Shown piece after piece: positions 52,180 through 61,769 of a stretch of 64,000 nucleotides of DNA. Each line of letters opens with the position of its first letter. The first letter of the stretch is position 1. Both the position numbers and the translations under genes were made by a program. Source of the stretch: CAZUAQ01 sp964618455 (GTDB lineage: Bacteria; Planctomycetota; Phycisphaerae; UBA1845; PWPN01); contig CAZUAQ010000002.1 in assembly GCA_964618455.1 (NCBI GenBank), positions 1 to 64,000 on the forward strand. Direction: 5' to 3'. The notes beneath the pieces were generated by a model. The model saw nothing but the letters and a program-made list of their open reading frames with translations, was not told where the DNA came from and did not search any database.

Positions 52180-52944
52180 ATGCCATTCACGATCGGCTGC
52201 CGCATCGCCAGTTACGGGGATTACCAGGATCGCGCCTGGACGCATCTTCGCGAAATCGGGATCGCCCATATCGAGATGCCCGTGCCCGAATCCGGAAAGT
52301 TCAAGGAGATGAAGCAGAAAGTGGCGGACAGCGGGCTGACCGTGACCTCGCTGCAGGCGCGCTGCGACATCACCCAGGAAGACGCCCCCGCCGTCATGGA
52401 GCCGCAGTTGGAGGCGTGCAAGGTCTTCCACGCGCCGATCTGCTTTCTCAGCGTGAAGGCAGGAGACACGGACCGGAACCTCGTCTGGGATCGACTCCGC
52501 GCCATCGGGGATCACGCCAGGACCTATGACGTGACCGTGGCCCTGGAAACCCACCCGGACCTTCTGATGAATGCCGATCTCGCCCGCGAGACCATCCAGG
52601 CGGTCGATCACCCGCACATCCGTGTCAACTTTGATACCGGCAATATCTATTTCTACAACCACGAGCGCTCGGCGCACGAAGATCTGGCCGCCATCATCGA
52701 CCACGTTGCGGCGGTGCACCTCAAGGACAGCAACGGAGGTTACCAGGAATGGAACTTCCCGGAACTGGGCACGGGCGTCGTGGACTTCCCGAAGGTCTTT
52801 GGATTGCTGCGGGATAAGAAATTCAGCGGTCCGTGCACCATGGAACTGGAGGGAACGCGCGGTATCGAGCGATCGGAACAGGAGCAGTTGGATTACATTG
52901 CCAACTCGGTGAAGTATCTTCGCGAGCTCGGCGCGTTCGATTGA
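52180..52944 (+). CDS. Sugar phosphate isomerase/epimerase-like TIM barrel
   Basis: 254 aa; ATG 52180 follows GGGAGGAG. Cytoplasmic xylose-isomerase-like barrel: FTIGCRIASYGDY, IAHIEMPVPESGKF, LTVTSLQARCDI, VTVALETHPDLLMN (ligand Glu/His), IRVNFDTGNIYFYNHERSAHEDL, AVHLKDSNGGYQEWNFPELGTGVVDF and CTMELEGTRGI with the final ligand Glu. It is the third such barrel in the window and the shortest. It is 36 bp before arsC on the same strand and could share a transcript. Substrate unknown. Confidence 0.88.
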   Translation: MPFTIGCRIASYGDYQDRAWTHLREIGIAHIEMPVPESGKFKEMKQKVADSGLTVTSLQARCDITQEDAPAVMEPQLEACKVFHAPICFLSVKAGDTDRNLVWDRLRAIGDHARTYDVTVALETHPDLLMNADLARETIQAVDHPHIRVNFDTGNIYFYNHERSAHEDLAAIIDHVAAVHLKDSNGGYQEWNFPELGTGVVDFPKVFGLLRDKKFSGPCTMELEGTRGIERSEQEQLDYIANSVKYLRELGAFD

Positions 52945-52980
52945 GATCCGCCCTGACGATTTCAACGGGGAACCGCACGC

Positions 52981-53337
52981 ATGGCCAGGACGAATGTCAC
53001 CATCTACCACAATCCCCGCTGCGGCAAGAGCCGCTCGGCACTCAAGCTCATCGAGGACGCCGGCATCGAACCGCAGGTGATCCGCTACCTTGAAGAGCCG
53101 CCCTCCGCCACACGCCTGCGTGAACTGCTCAAGCTTCTCGCGCTCAAACCCATCGAACTCATCCGCACGAAGGAAGCCGTCGCCCGGGAACTCGGCATCG
53201 GCAAGAAGGACTACACCGACGCCGAACTGGTGAAGCTGATGGTCGACAATCCCATCCTCATCGAACGCCCGATCGTCGTGAAGGGGAAGAAAGCCGTCGT
53301 CGCCCGACCGCCCGAGAAAGTGAATGACATCCTGTAA
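52981..53337 (+). CDS. arsC: ArsC-type arsenate reductase (glutaredoxin-dependent)
   Basis: 118 aa thioredoxin-fold protein. Catalytic C14 in IYHNPRCGKSRSALKLI, the signature HNPRCGKS-type motif; GIEPQVIRYLEEPPSA; the arginine-rich IRTKEAVARELG and the end block NPILIERPIVVKGKKAVVARPPEKV, where R96 region binds the substrate oxyanion in the family. It reduces arsenate to arsenite in E. coli-like systems, using glutaredoxin; many chromosomal members act on other substrates or as Spx-like regulators, but this sequence is nearer to ArsC/YffB. No arsenite exporter is nearby. ATG 52981 follows GGGGAA. Confidence 0.9.
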   Translation: MARTNVTIYHNPRCGKSRSALKLIEDAGIEPQVIRYLEEPPSATRLRELLKLLALKPIELIRTKEAVARELGIGKKDYTDAELVKLMVDNPILIERPIVVKGKKAVVARPPEKVNDIL

Positions 53338-53372
53338 GGGATACCGGCGTTGATCCCGGCAGGGAATCGCGA

Positions 53373-56165
53373 TCACTCCAGCCGCTGAAGCCGTAAGCCC
53401 GTATCCCGCTCCGCCGTCACCTGCTGGAGCACGACGGCGGCGACGCTGAAGTCGATGTTCTCGCGGATCTCTCCCGAGTCGACCTGCACCACGCCGGGCT
53501 CGATCAGGGATGGCACCGCCCCGCACAAATCCCCGACATCACAGATGAAACCGTCGTCATCGCGATCGGTCCCCGCGTAGATGGCGTATTCCCCGGCCGG
53601 CAGTGCATTGAGTTCGTACTGCCAGTCCCGCTCGGCGTCGGTCACATCCTGGGCGACCGAGGCGAGATCGTCCGGCGTCACCGCCAGCACGAAGATCACA
53701 TCCTCAATCGTCTCCGGCGTGCCGACACTCATCGCCACATCGATGGTTCGCGGCTCGACACCTTCGGCAACCACCGTCACACGGCCGTTGTACTCCCCTT
53801 CGTCGAGGCCGGCGCGAATCACGCGCACCGCGATCGAAGAAGCGCTGGCATTGACCGCCGAGCCCTGGGCCTCCGCCTCGAGCCACCCCTCACCCTGCAA
53901 CGTCTCGATCTCGAGGTCCGTCACGTTGAGGAAACCGCCCCCGGTGTTGGTTACGTTCACCTGAAACTCGGTACGCGTGTACTCGAAATCCAGCGAGGAT
54001 GTACTCAATGCCAGGCCGGGGTCGCCGTCGACCACGCCCCCACCTCGCTCTGCCGCTTCACGCACCGCCGCTCCGGCATCGATCAGCCCGAACCCGTACG
54101 TGTCGTCCCGTCCGGCGCTGCCGAGATCCTGTGCGGTCAACTGCAGAATCTCCCGCAGTTCCGCGCCGCCCAGCGCCGGATTGGCGGCCAGCATCAAGGC
54201 CGCCACCCCGGAGACGTGCGGTGTCGCCATGCTTGTGCCGTTGCTGAAGATGTACAGATATTGCAGCGTCGCGCCGCCGTCGCTGCCCCCGATGCTGAGC
54301 ACGCCGTCGCTGAATCCATCGCCGTTCAGGTCCGTCCCGGTGAAACCGCCCGGCGCCGCCAGTTCAATCGTCGAGCCCGAGTTGGAATAAGGCGCGAGTT
54401 CCAGTTCGAGATCCAGCGCCGACACGCTGACCACGTTGGGACTGGCAGCGGGATACGCGGGCTCTTGCGATGAATGATTTCCCGCCGCGCCGATCACGAG
54501 CACTCCCGCCGCGACGACATCGGCGATGGCGTCCAGTTCAATGTCCGACGCAGGATTTCCCGCCCGACCCGAGAGGCTCAGGTTGATGATCTGCGCCGGC
54601 TGTGGCGGTACCGTTCCGCTCACGTTCGGTAAACCGGCGGCAAATCGAATCGCCTCGGACACGTCGAAGGTCGAGCCACCATCCACGCCCAGGGCCCGCA
54701 CCGGCATCAGCTTGGTCTGCCACGTGACTCCCGCCACACCGGTTCCGTTGTTGGTGGTGGCGGCGATCGTCCCGCCGACGTGCGTCCCGTGGAACGAACT
54801 CAGCCCCGGCCCGCCGAACAGGTCGCCCTCATCCTCCGGGTCGGGATCGCGGCCGTTGCCATCCCGCGCCGAAGCCGGGTCGTCAATGAAATCGTACCCC
54901 GCCACCAGCCGACCCTGGACGTCGGGATGATCACTCAATATGCCCGTATCCACGACCGCTACGATCACCTCATCGCTGCCGGTCGTCACGTCCCACGCTG
55001 ACGGCAAATTAATCGTCTGGTAGTGCCATTGCAGAGGGTAGTATTCATCGTTCGGCTCGAGCGCGATACGGCGGCGCTGCTCGACCTCCGCGGAGCGCAC
55101 GCCGCGCCTTCCGCGAAGCTCCGCCACGCGCGACAGCAGATCCACGCGTCGCGCCTGGGCGTCGTGCTTGGAATCCTCCTCCGCACAGATCGCGCGAACG
55201 ACGCCCGATGGCGAACGCTCCAGCACACGCAGGCCCCGTGCACCAAGCGCCTGTTCCTGCTCATCGAATGGCACGTCATCCTCGAAGCGCACCAGCACTT
55301 CTTCACACGAAAGACTTTCGTCCACCGCGCTGAATGCCTCCGCCTTGCCGATCAAGGAGCGCGTCCGGATCCTCTCCGCGCTGGAAAGTTTGCCCCCCTT
55401 GCCCTCGGACGCAACGAAGGGCGAGTCCCCCGCATCTTCCGGGTCATCGGATGAATGGATCTCGAGATCGAGCTGGTACGACGAACGCCCCTCGAAGAGC
55501 GACACGACGATGATGAAAGGCCCCTCGATCTCGAAGGAGCCCACCTCGGGGATCGTCGTCCCGTCGAAGCACGCGGCGTACTCCGATACGCCTATGCCCC
55601 CCGGCGAGCAGATGAAGTTCTCAAAGTCATAGACGGCGAGGTCCAGATCCTCGGCCGGGCCGAATCCGTTGTCGACGAAGTTCAGCACCATGTCGACACG
55701 CACCGGTTCATCGGCGACGAACTCGAAAGCATCGATGAAATCGCCGGACAGTTCCGACACGTCACCGAACAGTGTATACACTTCCCCGGCGACCACCCGG
55801 GACACAAATTGCGTGCCCACGAGATCGTCGTTCGGCTCCTGCTCGCGCAGGGTCACCTTCTCCGATTCGGCTTGAACGATGAGTCGCCCCGAAATGCTGG
55901 CTTCCGGATCAGGCTCCGGTTCCGGTTGAGGCTCGGGGGCAGGATCCGGCTCGGGCTCGGGCTCCGGGTCCACAGGGGGGCCCGGTTGGGGATTTCCAGG
56001 ATCGTCATCAGGGCCCGGGGCCGGATCGGGCGTGGCGGCGCCTCCACCGTCCACGGGAGTCTCGTCCGCCCCCGGACAACTGACGCCCAGCAAGGCCAGA
56101 CCGAGCAGGACTGCCATGAACCACCGAACAGGTCCGGCTGAAATGTGCCTCTGCAAACATGGCAT
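53373..56165 (-). CDS. Subtilisin-like (S8) serine protease lipoprotein
   Basis: 930 aa. Signal with lipobox LLGVSC (C30), then a 55-residue Pro/Glu/Asp linker (repeats of PEPEPDPAPEP). Residues 95-245 are a beta-rich domain, and 285-345 look like an inhibitor I9-type propeptide. The S8 domain has D406 (VAVVDTGIL), H459 (SSFHGTHVGG) and S645 (NGTSMATPHVSG), all catalytic residues present. A beta domain and polar tail (about 660-930) follow. It is expected to be anchored on the outer or cytoplasmic membrane surface facing out. It lies next to a TPR/metalloprotease-like gene on the same strand, 105 bp apart. An alternative start ATG 56117 exists. Confidence 0.92.
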   Translation of the reverse strand: MPCLQRHISAGPVRWFMAVLLGLALLGVSCPGADETPVDGGGAATPDPAPGPDDDPGNPQPGPPVDPEPEPEPDPAPEPQPEPEPDPEASISGRLIVQAESEKVTLREQEPNDDLVGTQFVSRVVAGEVYTLFGDVSELSGDFIDAFEFVADEPVRVDMVLNFVDNGFGPAEDLDLAVYDFENFICSPGGIGVSEYAACFDGTTIPEVGSFEIEGPFIIVVSLFEGRSSYQLDLEIHSSDDPEDAGDSPFVASEGKGGKLSSAERIRTRSLIGKAEAFSAVDESLSCEEVLVRFEDDVPFDEQEQALGARGLRVLERSPSGVVRAICAEEDSKHDAQARRVDLLSRVAELRGRRGVRSAEVEQRRRIALEPNDEYYPLQWHYQTINLPSAWDVTTGSDEVIVAVVDTGILSDHPDVQGRLVAGYDFIDDPASARDGNGRDPDPEDEGDLFGGPGLSSFHGTHVGGTIAATTNNGTGVAGVTWQTKLMPVRALGVDGGSTFDVSEAIRFAAGLPNVSGTVPPQPAQIINLSLSGRAGNPASDIELDAIADVVAAGVLVIGAAGNHSSQEPAYPAASPNVVSVSALDLELELAPYSNSGSTIELAAPGGFTGTDLNGDGFSDGVLSIGGSDGGATLQYLYIFSNGTSMATPHVSGVAALMLAANPALGGAELREILQLTAQDLGSAGRDDTYGFGLIDAGAAVREAAERGGGVVDGDPGLALSTSSLDFEYTRTEFQVNVTNTGGGFLNVTDLEIETLQGEGWLEAEAQGSAVNASASSIAVRVIRAGLDEGEYNGRVTVVAEGVEPRTIDVAMSVGTPETIEDVIFVLAVTPDDLASVAQDVTDAERDWQYELNALPAGEYAIYAGTDRDDDGFICDVGDLCGAVPSLIEPGVVQVDSGEIRENIDFSVAAVVLQQVTAERDTGLRLQRLE

Positions 56166-56270
56166 TGAAAGACAGGCTCCCCCGCATCGTTATCTGTTCA
56201 GCCAGCCGCCGGCCGGTCTACCGCGAACTCTCACTTATTCTAGTCTCACCAGATGCTCAACCAAACGGCT

Positions 56271-59177
56271 TTATTGCCCATTATCGGAGAGCCACTCACC
56301 GACTTCGCAATCCGGATCCAGCCGCACGGCCCGGCGGGCGACCTTCTCGGCTTCCTCCGTGTCCCCCGCCCGATGCAGCGCCATCGCCAGTTGGCAGTGG
56401 TAATCGGCTTCCGTTCCCTTCAACTGCGTCAGCACCCGGTACTCCCGGACTGCCTCGTCATGACGCTCCAATTCGGTGTAGTGTGCGCCGAGTCGCTCAT
56501 GGACGTCCCGGCGGTACGGGTCGATCTGGATTGTCTGCTCGTACCAGTGAACCGCCTCCTCCGTCTCGCCCCGCTCCTCATGAATACGGCCGAGGTTGAA
56601 CGGAATGTCGGCCTCGTCGGTACCCTGCTCAACCGACCGCATCAGGATCGGGAAAGCCTTCGCGTCGTCGCCCTCGTCGAGATAGAGCCCGGCCAGCGCT
56701 TCGAGTGACGCCCGATCGCGCGGCCAGATGTCCACCAGGCGCTCCAACGCCGCTCGCACCTCCGCCGGTTTCTCCTCCATCCGCGCCACCTGGACCAGCG
56801 CCTTCCACGCCCAGGGATCCTCCGGCTCGAGGTCCTTCAAACGCTCGGCGGTAGCACATATTTCTTCGATCACGTCGGCCGGCTTGGTGTCCCCTTCGCG
56901 CTCTTTCGGCCACGCGCCGATCAGGCGAAGCTGCAACTCGAGTCGAAGGACATCCCGAATCGGGTCGGTGGCAGCCTCCAGCGCTTCAGCCAGGAACTCC
57001 TGTGCTTCCGGGATGTCTCCGTCCTCCATCTGCATCGCCCCCAATCGCGCCAAGGCGATCGCCGCTTCTTCCCCCTTCGTTGAACTTGCTTGCTGCTTCA
57101 GCGCCTCTGCCGTCGGCCAGCGTTGGACATCGAGCCCCCATGCACTCATCTGCCCCGCCGCCCAATCCTCGAAACCGGCGATGAACGCCTTGGGAGACTG
57201 TTCCGTCAGCTCGGCGATCACCAGCTCCGGGGCAATCCCCTCGCGGAAGCGATCCAGCATCACCTGGATCACGCGCTCGCCCTGCCGCTCCGCCAGGTAC
57301 TCGACCATCCACTCGCTCTGCGCATAAGCCAACGTCCGATCGGTCGGCCTCTGCGGTCGGGCGAAACCCCAATCGATCGTGTCCAACTCGAACAACCGAT
57401 CGCTTCGCCATGCCGCCGCCAGCAGCAGACACCATTCCCACGGCCGCGGATGTTCCTCCGACAGCACTGCCAGCCCTTCCGTCAACCAGTGCGGAATCCG
57501 GTTGTCCGTCGCATCCAGCGTCACCGTGTGCACGAACTCGTGTCGTAAGACGCGCGCCCAGTTGTAGCTGCGAGACGCCGCCTCGACGCGCGGAGCGTCA
57601 ATAGCAATCACGCGACCCGTCGAGGCGCCGATCGTGTGCAGCCACGGCTTGGCGGTGATGCGAATGGCGAACGATTGATGCTCCGGGAAGATCTCGACGA
57701 TCGTCTTCTTTTCCGGCTCGCCGCCGTAACGATCGCAGATCTCCTCGTAGATCGACTCTATGTAGTCGGCGTAGTAGCTGCGCACGGCGGCGTCGGGATC
57801 CTCGACGGACTTGATGATGAAATGCGCGGTCTCGTCGCGGGTGAAGCGATCGAGATCGTCCAGCAGATCGAGCGTGTGCTTGGTCTCGACATTGTACGAG
57901 TCCAGCCGCCACGAAGTCTCCAGCACGCGACGGGCCGCCCGTTCCTCGCCACTCTGCATGTACATCAGCCCCAGGGCCGTCTGCGGATTCGCCCAGATCG
58001 GTTCGCGGCGAATCGCCTCCTGCAGATACGACTCGGCGTCGTCGAACTGCCTCCCCGCCGATAACCAGCTCCCCAACGTATAAGGCGCTAGGGGAGACTG
58101 CGCGTTGATCGCGTCCGCGCGTGCGTATGCTTCCCTGGCTTCATCAACCTTGTATTCCCGCCAGAGCGCGGCGGCGAGCAACCCGTACGCTTCGAGATCC
58201 TTTGCGTTCGTCTCCAGGGCACGACGCGCGGACTTCGCCGCTTCGGCAAATTTGCGTTCCTGCAGATGCAATTCGGCGGCGAAGCGATGGGCGAGGGGGC
58301 TCTTGTCATTGATGGCCCGCGCCTTGGCCAGGCGCTCATCCGCTTCCTCGAACTTCCACCCTTCCAGCGCGATTCGCCCCAGGCCGACATGCGCTTCCAC
58401 GAGATTCGGATTGATCTCCAGCGCGGCCGTGTAATCCGACGCCGCATCGTGCAGGTTGTACTTGCTCAGCAGGAGATCCGCCGCCACCAGCCGCGCCGGC
58501 CAGTACGTCTTATCCACCCGCTCGTACACGGGCTGCAGAAGCTCATGCAACACATAGCGCGTGCGCTGCGACGCATCACGCCGCCGCGAGAGAATGGCAT
58601 GGCGATAAATGCCGATGGCCGAGTTCGTCAGGATCTCCGCCCCGGCCGGGTACCCCCGTTTCAGCAGCGCATCGAACCAGGCGTAGACCTCGATGGCCTC
58701 GTTGCGCCGTCCCGATTCCTCCAGCAACCGGCCCACCCAGCGCCTGGCGGTCGAATCTCCGGGATCCAGGCGCAAGCCGCGCTGAGCATACTTCAATGCC
58801 TCCTCGGTGTGCCCGAGTTCGTGCTGCAGTTCCACCATCGCGTGAATCCATTCCGGATCCGCGGCGGCGTCGAATTCCACCGCTACAAGCGCTTCCAGCG
58901 CCTCGTCGTACTGCCCCGTGATCCGGGCCGTCCGGCCGATCCCCACGGCGGCAGTGATTCGACTCGATGGCACCTCCATCCAGGCGCGATAGGCCTCCAG
59001 CGCGCGCTCGTACTCGCCGGTCCAACTGGCCTCCCGAGCCACGTCGAGCGACGTCTCCGGCGTGTTCACAGCCGCGCCCCTCGGCTCACGCGCGCGATCG
59101 GGCGTCTCCACAGTTTGCGACAGCACCGCCGACACGAGCGTTGCACACATCAAAGCAGACACCAGCTTAAATGGCAT
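56271..59177 (-). CDS. TPR-repeat protein with peptidase-MA-like zinc site
   Basis: 968 aa. A signal-like N-terminus (LVSALMCATLVSAVLS) is followed by at least ten TPR units up to about residue 440 and again from about 760 to the end (for example HEERGETEEAVHWYEQTIQ). Between them is a gluzincin-type module: RVLRHEFVHTVTL (HExxH variant HEFVH, residues about 544-548) and a second Glu in IPHWLTEGLAVLSEEH about 20 residues on, as in peptidase MA-family proteins. FTRDETAHFIIKSVEDPD precedes it. It may be a periplasmic protease-scaffold. It is encoded next to the subtilase gene on the same strand, so the two may work together. Confidence 0.8.
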   Translation of the reverse strand: MPFKLVSALMCATLVSAVLSQTVETPDRAREPRGAAVNTPETSLDVAREASWTGEYERALEAYRAWMEVPSSRITAAVGIGRTARITGQYDEALEALVAVEFDAAADPEWIHAMVELQHELGHTEEALKYAQRGLRLDPGDSTARRWVGRLLEESGRRNEAIEVYAWFDALLKRGYPAGAEILTNSAIGIYRHAILSRRRDASQRTRYVLHELLQPVYERVDKTYWPARLVAADLLLSKYNLHDAASDYTAALEINPNLVEAHVGLGRIALEGWKFEEADERLAKARAINDKSPLAHRFAAELHLQERKFAEAAKSARRALETNAKDLEAYGLLAAALWREYKVDEAREAYARADAINAQSPLAPYTLGSWLSAGRQFDDAESYLQEAIRREPIWANPQTALGLMYMQSGEERAARRVLETSWRLDSYNVETKHTLDLLDDLDRFTRDETAHFIIKSVEDPDAAVRSYYADYIESIYEEICDRYGGEPEKKTIVEIFPEHQSFAIRITAKPWLHTIGASTGRVIAIDAPRVEAASRSYNWARVLRHEFVHTVTLDATDNRIPHWLTEGLAVLSEEHPRPWEWCLLLAAAWRSDRLFELDTIDWGFARPQRPTDRTLAYAQSEWMVEYLAERQGERVIQVMLDRFREGIAPELVIAELTEQSPKAFIAGFEDWAAGQMSAWGLDVQRWPTAEALKQQASSTKGEEAAIALARLGAMQMEDGDIPEAQEFLAEALEAATDPIRDVLRLELQLRLIGAWPKEREGDTKPADVIEEICATAERLKDLEPEDPWAWKALVQVARMEEKPAEVRAALERLVDIWPRDRASLEALAGLYLDEGDDAKAFPILMRSVEQGTDEADIPFNLGRIHEERGETEEAVHWYEQTIQIDPYRRDVHERLGAHYTELERHDEAVREYRVLTQLKGTEADYHCQLAMALHRAGDTEEAEKVARRAVRLDPDCEVGEWLSDNGQ

Positions 59178-59270
59178 CGTTCAGGTACCCTTTAGGTGAA
59201 CATTGAAATCGGCGAGACATCGTGCGGGCGAACTCTCGCAATACTTTATCGGAGGCTCATGTTACGCCTT

Positions 59271-59286
59271 GACAGTTGCAATTGTC
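59271..59286 (+). promoter_or_regulatory. Imperfect palindrome in divergent promoter region
   Basis: GACAGTT-GC-AATTGTC (one mismatch) lies between the divergent TPR gene and cytochrome gene. About 20 bp downstream TATGATAAT could be a -10 region, with TTGTCC as a -35, for the cytochrome gene. Confidence 0.4.
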
Positions 59287-59384
59287 CATGTGCGCGAGAT
59301 ATGATAATAGGCGTCTGAGTCGCCTTCACTGGGAAAATGTTCTTATCATCGAGGTTCGGCATCCGCCACGGAGAGGGAATCCCT

Positions 59385-61265
59385 GTGTCATTACCTTACG
59401 ACCGATCATGTGTCCGCATGCACTGCGTCAACATTCGCCGTGAGCAGCTTGTCACCGCCCTGCTCCTCGGGATGTGGGCTCCACTCCAGGCGGACCCCGT
59501 GCCGACCACGCTGAACGATTTCATTCTGCCCGGCACGCAGCCCAACACTCTCCCAACCCAGATTCAGACCTCCGACAACTGTACGCAGTGCCACGGCGCC
59601 AACACCGACATGCATGACCAGTGGGAAGGCAGCCTGATGGCCCACGCCGCGCGGGATCCGCTCTTCTACGCCTGCCTGACGATCGCCAACCAGGATGCCC
59701 CCGGCTCCGGCGAGTTGTGTATCCGCTGCCACGCCCCACGCGCCTGGCTCGATGGTCGCTCCACGCCCCCGGACGCCTCGCTTCTGACCGCCGCCGATCG
59801 CGATTCGGTCAACTGCATGTTCTGCCACAAGATGGTGGACCCGATCGATCCCTTCAACGACGCCCCCGCCCAGGACGCCGCCATCCTCGCCGCCCTGGGC
59901 AACAACGTTCCGACATCCCTGCACTCCGGCATGTTCGTGATCGACCCGAACGACAACGCCCGTCGCGGACCGTTCGACGACACGACGCCCATCAGTCACT
60001 CGTCCATCTATTCGCCGTTTCACGCGCGCAGCGAAATGTGTGCGACCTGCCACGACGTGAGCAACCCGGTTTACACGAAACAGCCCGACGGCACCTACGC
60101 CGCCAACGCCTTCGATACGCCTCCCGCCGACGACGACAAGCTCACCATGTTCCCGATCGAGCGTACGTACTCCGAGTGGGTCAACAGTGCGTTCGCCGTC
60201 GCCCCCATCGAGATGAATGGGCGCTTCGGCGGCAACAAGACGGCGGTCAGCACCTGCCAAGACTGTCACATGCCGGATTCGTCCGGGTCGGCATGCATCG
60301 TCAACGGCTTCGAACTGGGGGTGAATCGCAACGATCGTCCCTCGCACGAACTCGCCGGTGCCGCCACATGGCAACTGGATGCCATCGCCAACCTCTACCC
60401 CGGTGAAGTCAACGCGGCGGCGCTGGCCAATCAGAAACTCAAGAACATCAGCATGCTCGAGCGCGCCGCATCATTGGAACTCGACCAGGAGGCATTGACC
60501 CTCCGCGTGCGTGTCATCAACGAGACCGGTCACAAGCTTCCCTCGGGCTACCCCGAAGGCCGGCGCATCTGGCTGAACGTCATTTACCGTGACATGTTCG
60601 ACGCTATCGTCGGCGAGTACGGCTACTACGATTACGTCAACGCCGATCTCGACACCGCATCGACCAAGGTGTACGAAACGCACCTCGGCATCGACGAAAC
60701 GATCAGCGGCATCACCAACATCCCGGCGGGGCATTCCTTCCACTTCGTGCTCAACAACGTGATCCTCAGCGACAACCGGATCCCGCCGCGCGGTTTCGAC
60801 AACGCCACCTGGGCCGCCAACCAGATCGCGCCCGTCGATTACACCTATGAGGATGGTCAGTACTGGGACGATTCGTGGTATCCGATTCCCGACCAAGCCG
60901 TGACTGCCGAGGTCACGCTCTACTATCAGGCCTCCTCCAAGGAGTACATCGAGTTCCTGCGCGACGCCAACTATACGAACAACGACGGTATCACGCTCTA
61001 CAATCAATGGGTCGCGACCGGCAAGTCCGCACCCGTCGCCATGGCGGACATGACCTTCAACCTGCTCGACCTCGCGTATGGCGACTTCGATGCGGATGGT
61101 GACGTGGATTCCGTTGACGCCGAACGGTTCCTGGACTGCCCGTCGCTGCCGACGGTTCCCTATTCGCAGGAATGTGCGCCACTCGACGGTGACATGGATG
61201 GCGATGTCGACCAGTCCGACCTCGCCCTCTTCCAGCTCAACCTGACTCCCCCGCCGCCGGAATGA
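59385..61265 (+). CDS. Multiheme cytochrome c with C-terminal EF-hand module
   Basis: 626 aa. GTG 59385 is supported by GGAGAGGG 7 bp upstream; an ATG at 59337 has no ribosome-binding site. A signal (QLVTALLLGMWAPLQA) is followed by five c-type heme sites: CTQCH, CIRCH, CMFCH, CATCH and CQDCH, with extra His residues that could be distal ligands. Spacing and the surrounding text (HDQWEGSLMAHAARDPLFYACLTIANQD) fit cytochrome c554/NrfB-like proteins of Planctomycetota. A beta-rich region (about residues 330-560) is followed by a C-terminal EF-hand pair (DFDADGDVDSVDAERFLDC, then DGDMDGDVDQSDL). The combination of heme chain and dockerin-like module is unusual. Likely extracellular or surface electron transfer. 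Confidence 0.88.
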   Translation: MSLPYDRSCVRMHCVNIRREQLVTALLLGMWAPLQADPVPTTLNDFILPGTQPNTLPTQIQTSDNCTQCHGANTDMHDQWEGSLMAHAARDPLFYACLTIANQDAPGSGELCIRCHAPRAWLDGRSTPPDASLLTAADRDSVNCMFCHKMVDPIDPFNDAPAQDAAILAALGNNVPTSLHSGMFVIDPNDNARRGPFDDTTPISHSSIYSPFHARSEMCATCHDVSNPVYTKQPDGTYAANAFDTPPADDDKLTMFPIERTYSEWVNSAFAVAPIEMNGRFGGNKTAVSTCQDCHMPDSSGSACIVNGFELGVNRNDRPSHELAGAATWQLDAIANLYPGEVNAAALANQKLKNISMLERAASLELDQEALTLRVRVINETGHKLPSGYPEGRRIWLNVIYRDMFDAIVGEYGYYDYVNADLDTASTKVYETHLGIDETISGITNIPAGHSFHFVLNNVILSDNRIPPRGFDNATWAANQIAPVDYTYEDGQYWDDSWYPIPDQAVTAEVTLYYQASSKEYIEFLRDANYTNNDGITLYNQWVATGKSAPVAMADMTFNLLDLAYGDFDADGDVDSVDAERFLDCPSLPTVPYSQECAPLDGDMDGDVDQSDLALFQLNLTPPPPE

Positions 61266-61342
61266 GAGGATGGCCACAATCGCCACCAGCTCCTATTCTC
61301 TTGTGATCGAGAAACACATTCACAAGACAACAGGAGAGTAAC

Positions 61343-61702
61343 ATGCGCGTCATGGTGGTCGGAGCGTCGCGGAACCCGGAAAAATACGGCAACAAGGCGG
61401 TGGCGGCATACAAGCGGCAGGGACACGAGGTGCTGCCGGTCAATCCCGCCGGCGGCGAGATCGAGGGCTTCACCGTCTACACGGATATTGCATCCGTACC
61501 CGGACCCCTCGATCGCGCCACGCTCTACCTTCCCCCCGAAAGCGGCATGGAGGCGATCGAGGCGATTGCCCAACGGGGTGATGTGAAGGAAGTCTGGCTC
61601 AACCCTGGTTCCGAATCCCCCGAACTCGTGGACAAGGCCAAGGAGCTCGGCCTCGATCCCATCCAGGCCTGTTCCATCGTCGCCATCGGCGAGCGGCCCT
61701 GA
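61343..61702 (+). CDS. CoA-binding-domain protein (YccU/CoA_binding_2-like)
   Basis: 119 aa; ATG 61343 follows ACAGGAGAG. Single Rossmann-like CoA-binding domain: MRVMVVGASRNPEKYGNKAVAAYKRQGHEVLPVNP (the GAS-xx-P-x-KYG start of the family), IEGFTVYTDIASVPGPLDRATLYLPPESG and KEVWLNPGSESPELVDKAKELG. Family members bind CoA; a role in acyl-CoA or redox regulation is not established. It lies 77 bp after the cytochrome gene on the same strand, which could make it part of that transcript. Confidence 0.9.
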   Translation: MRVMVVGASRNPEKYGNKAVAAYKRQGHEVLPVNPAGGEIEGFTVYTDIASVPGPLDRATLYLPPESGMEAIEAIAQRGDVKEVWLNPGSESPELVDKAKELGLDPIQACSIVAIGERP

Positions 61703-61769
61703 TACTTGATCCTTTAGCCAGACTCCGCAAGTGAGCGGATGATGTCCGTTGTTCATGGAGCGCGCCGGT

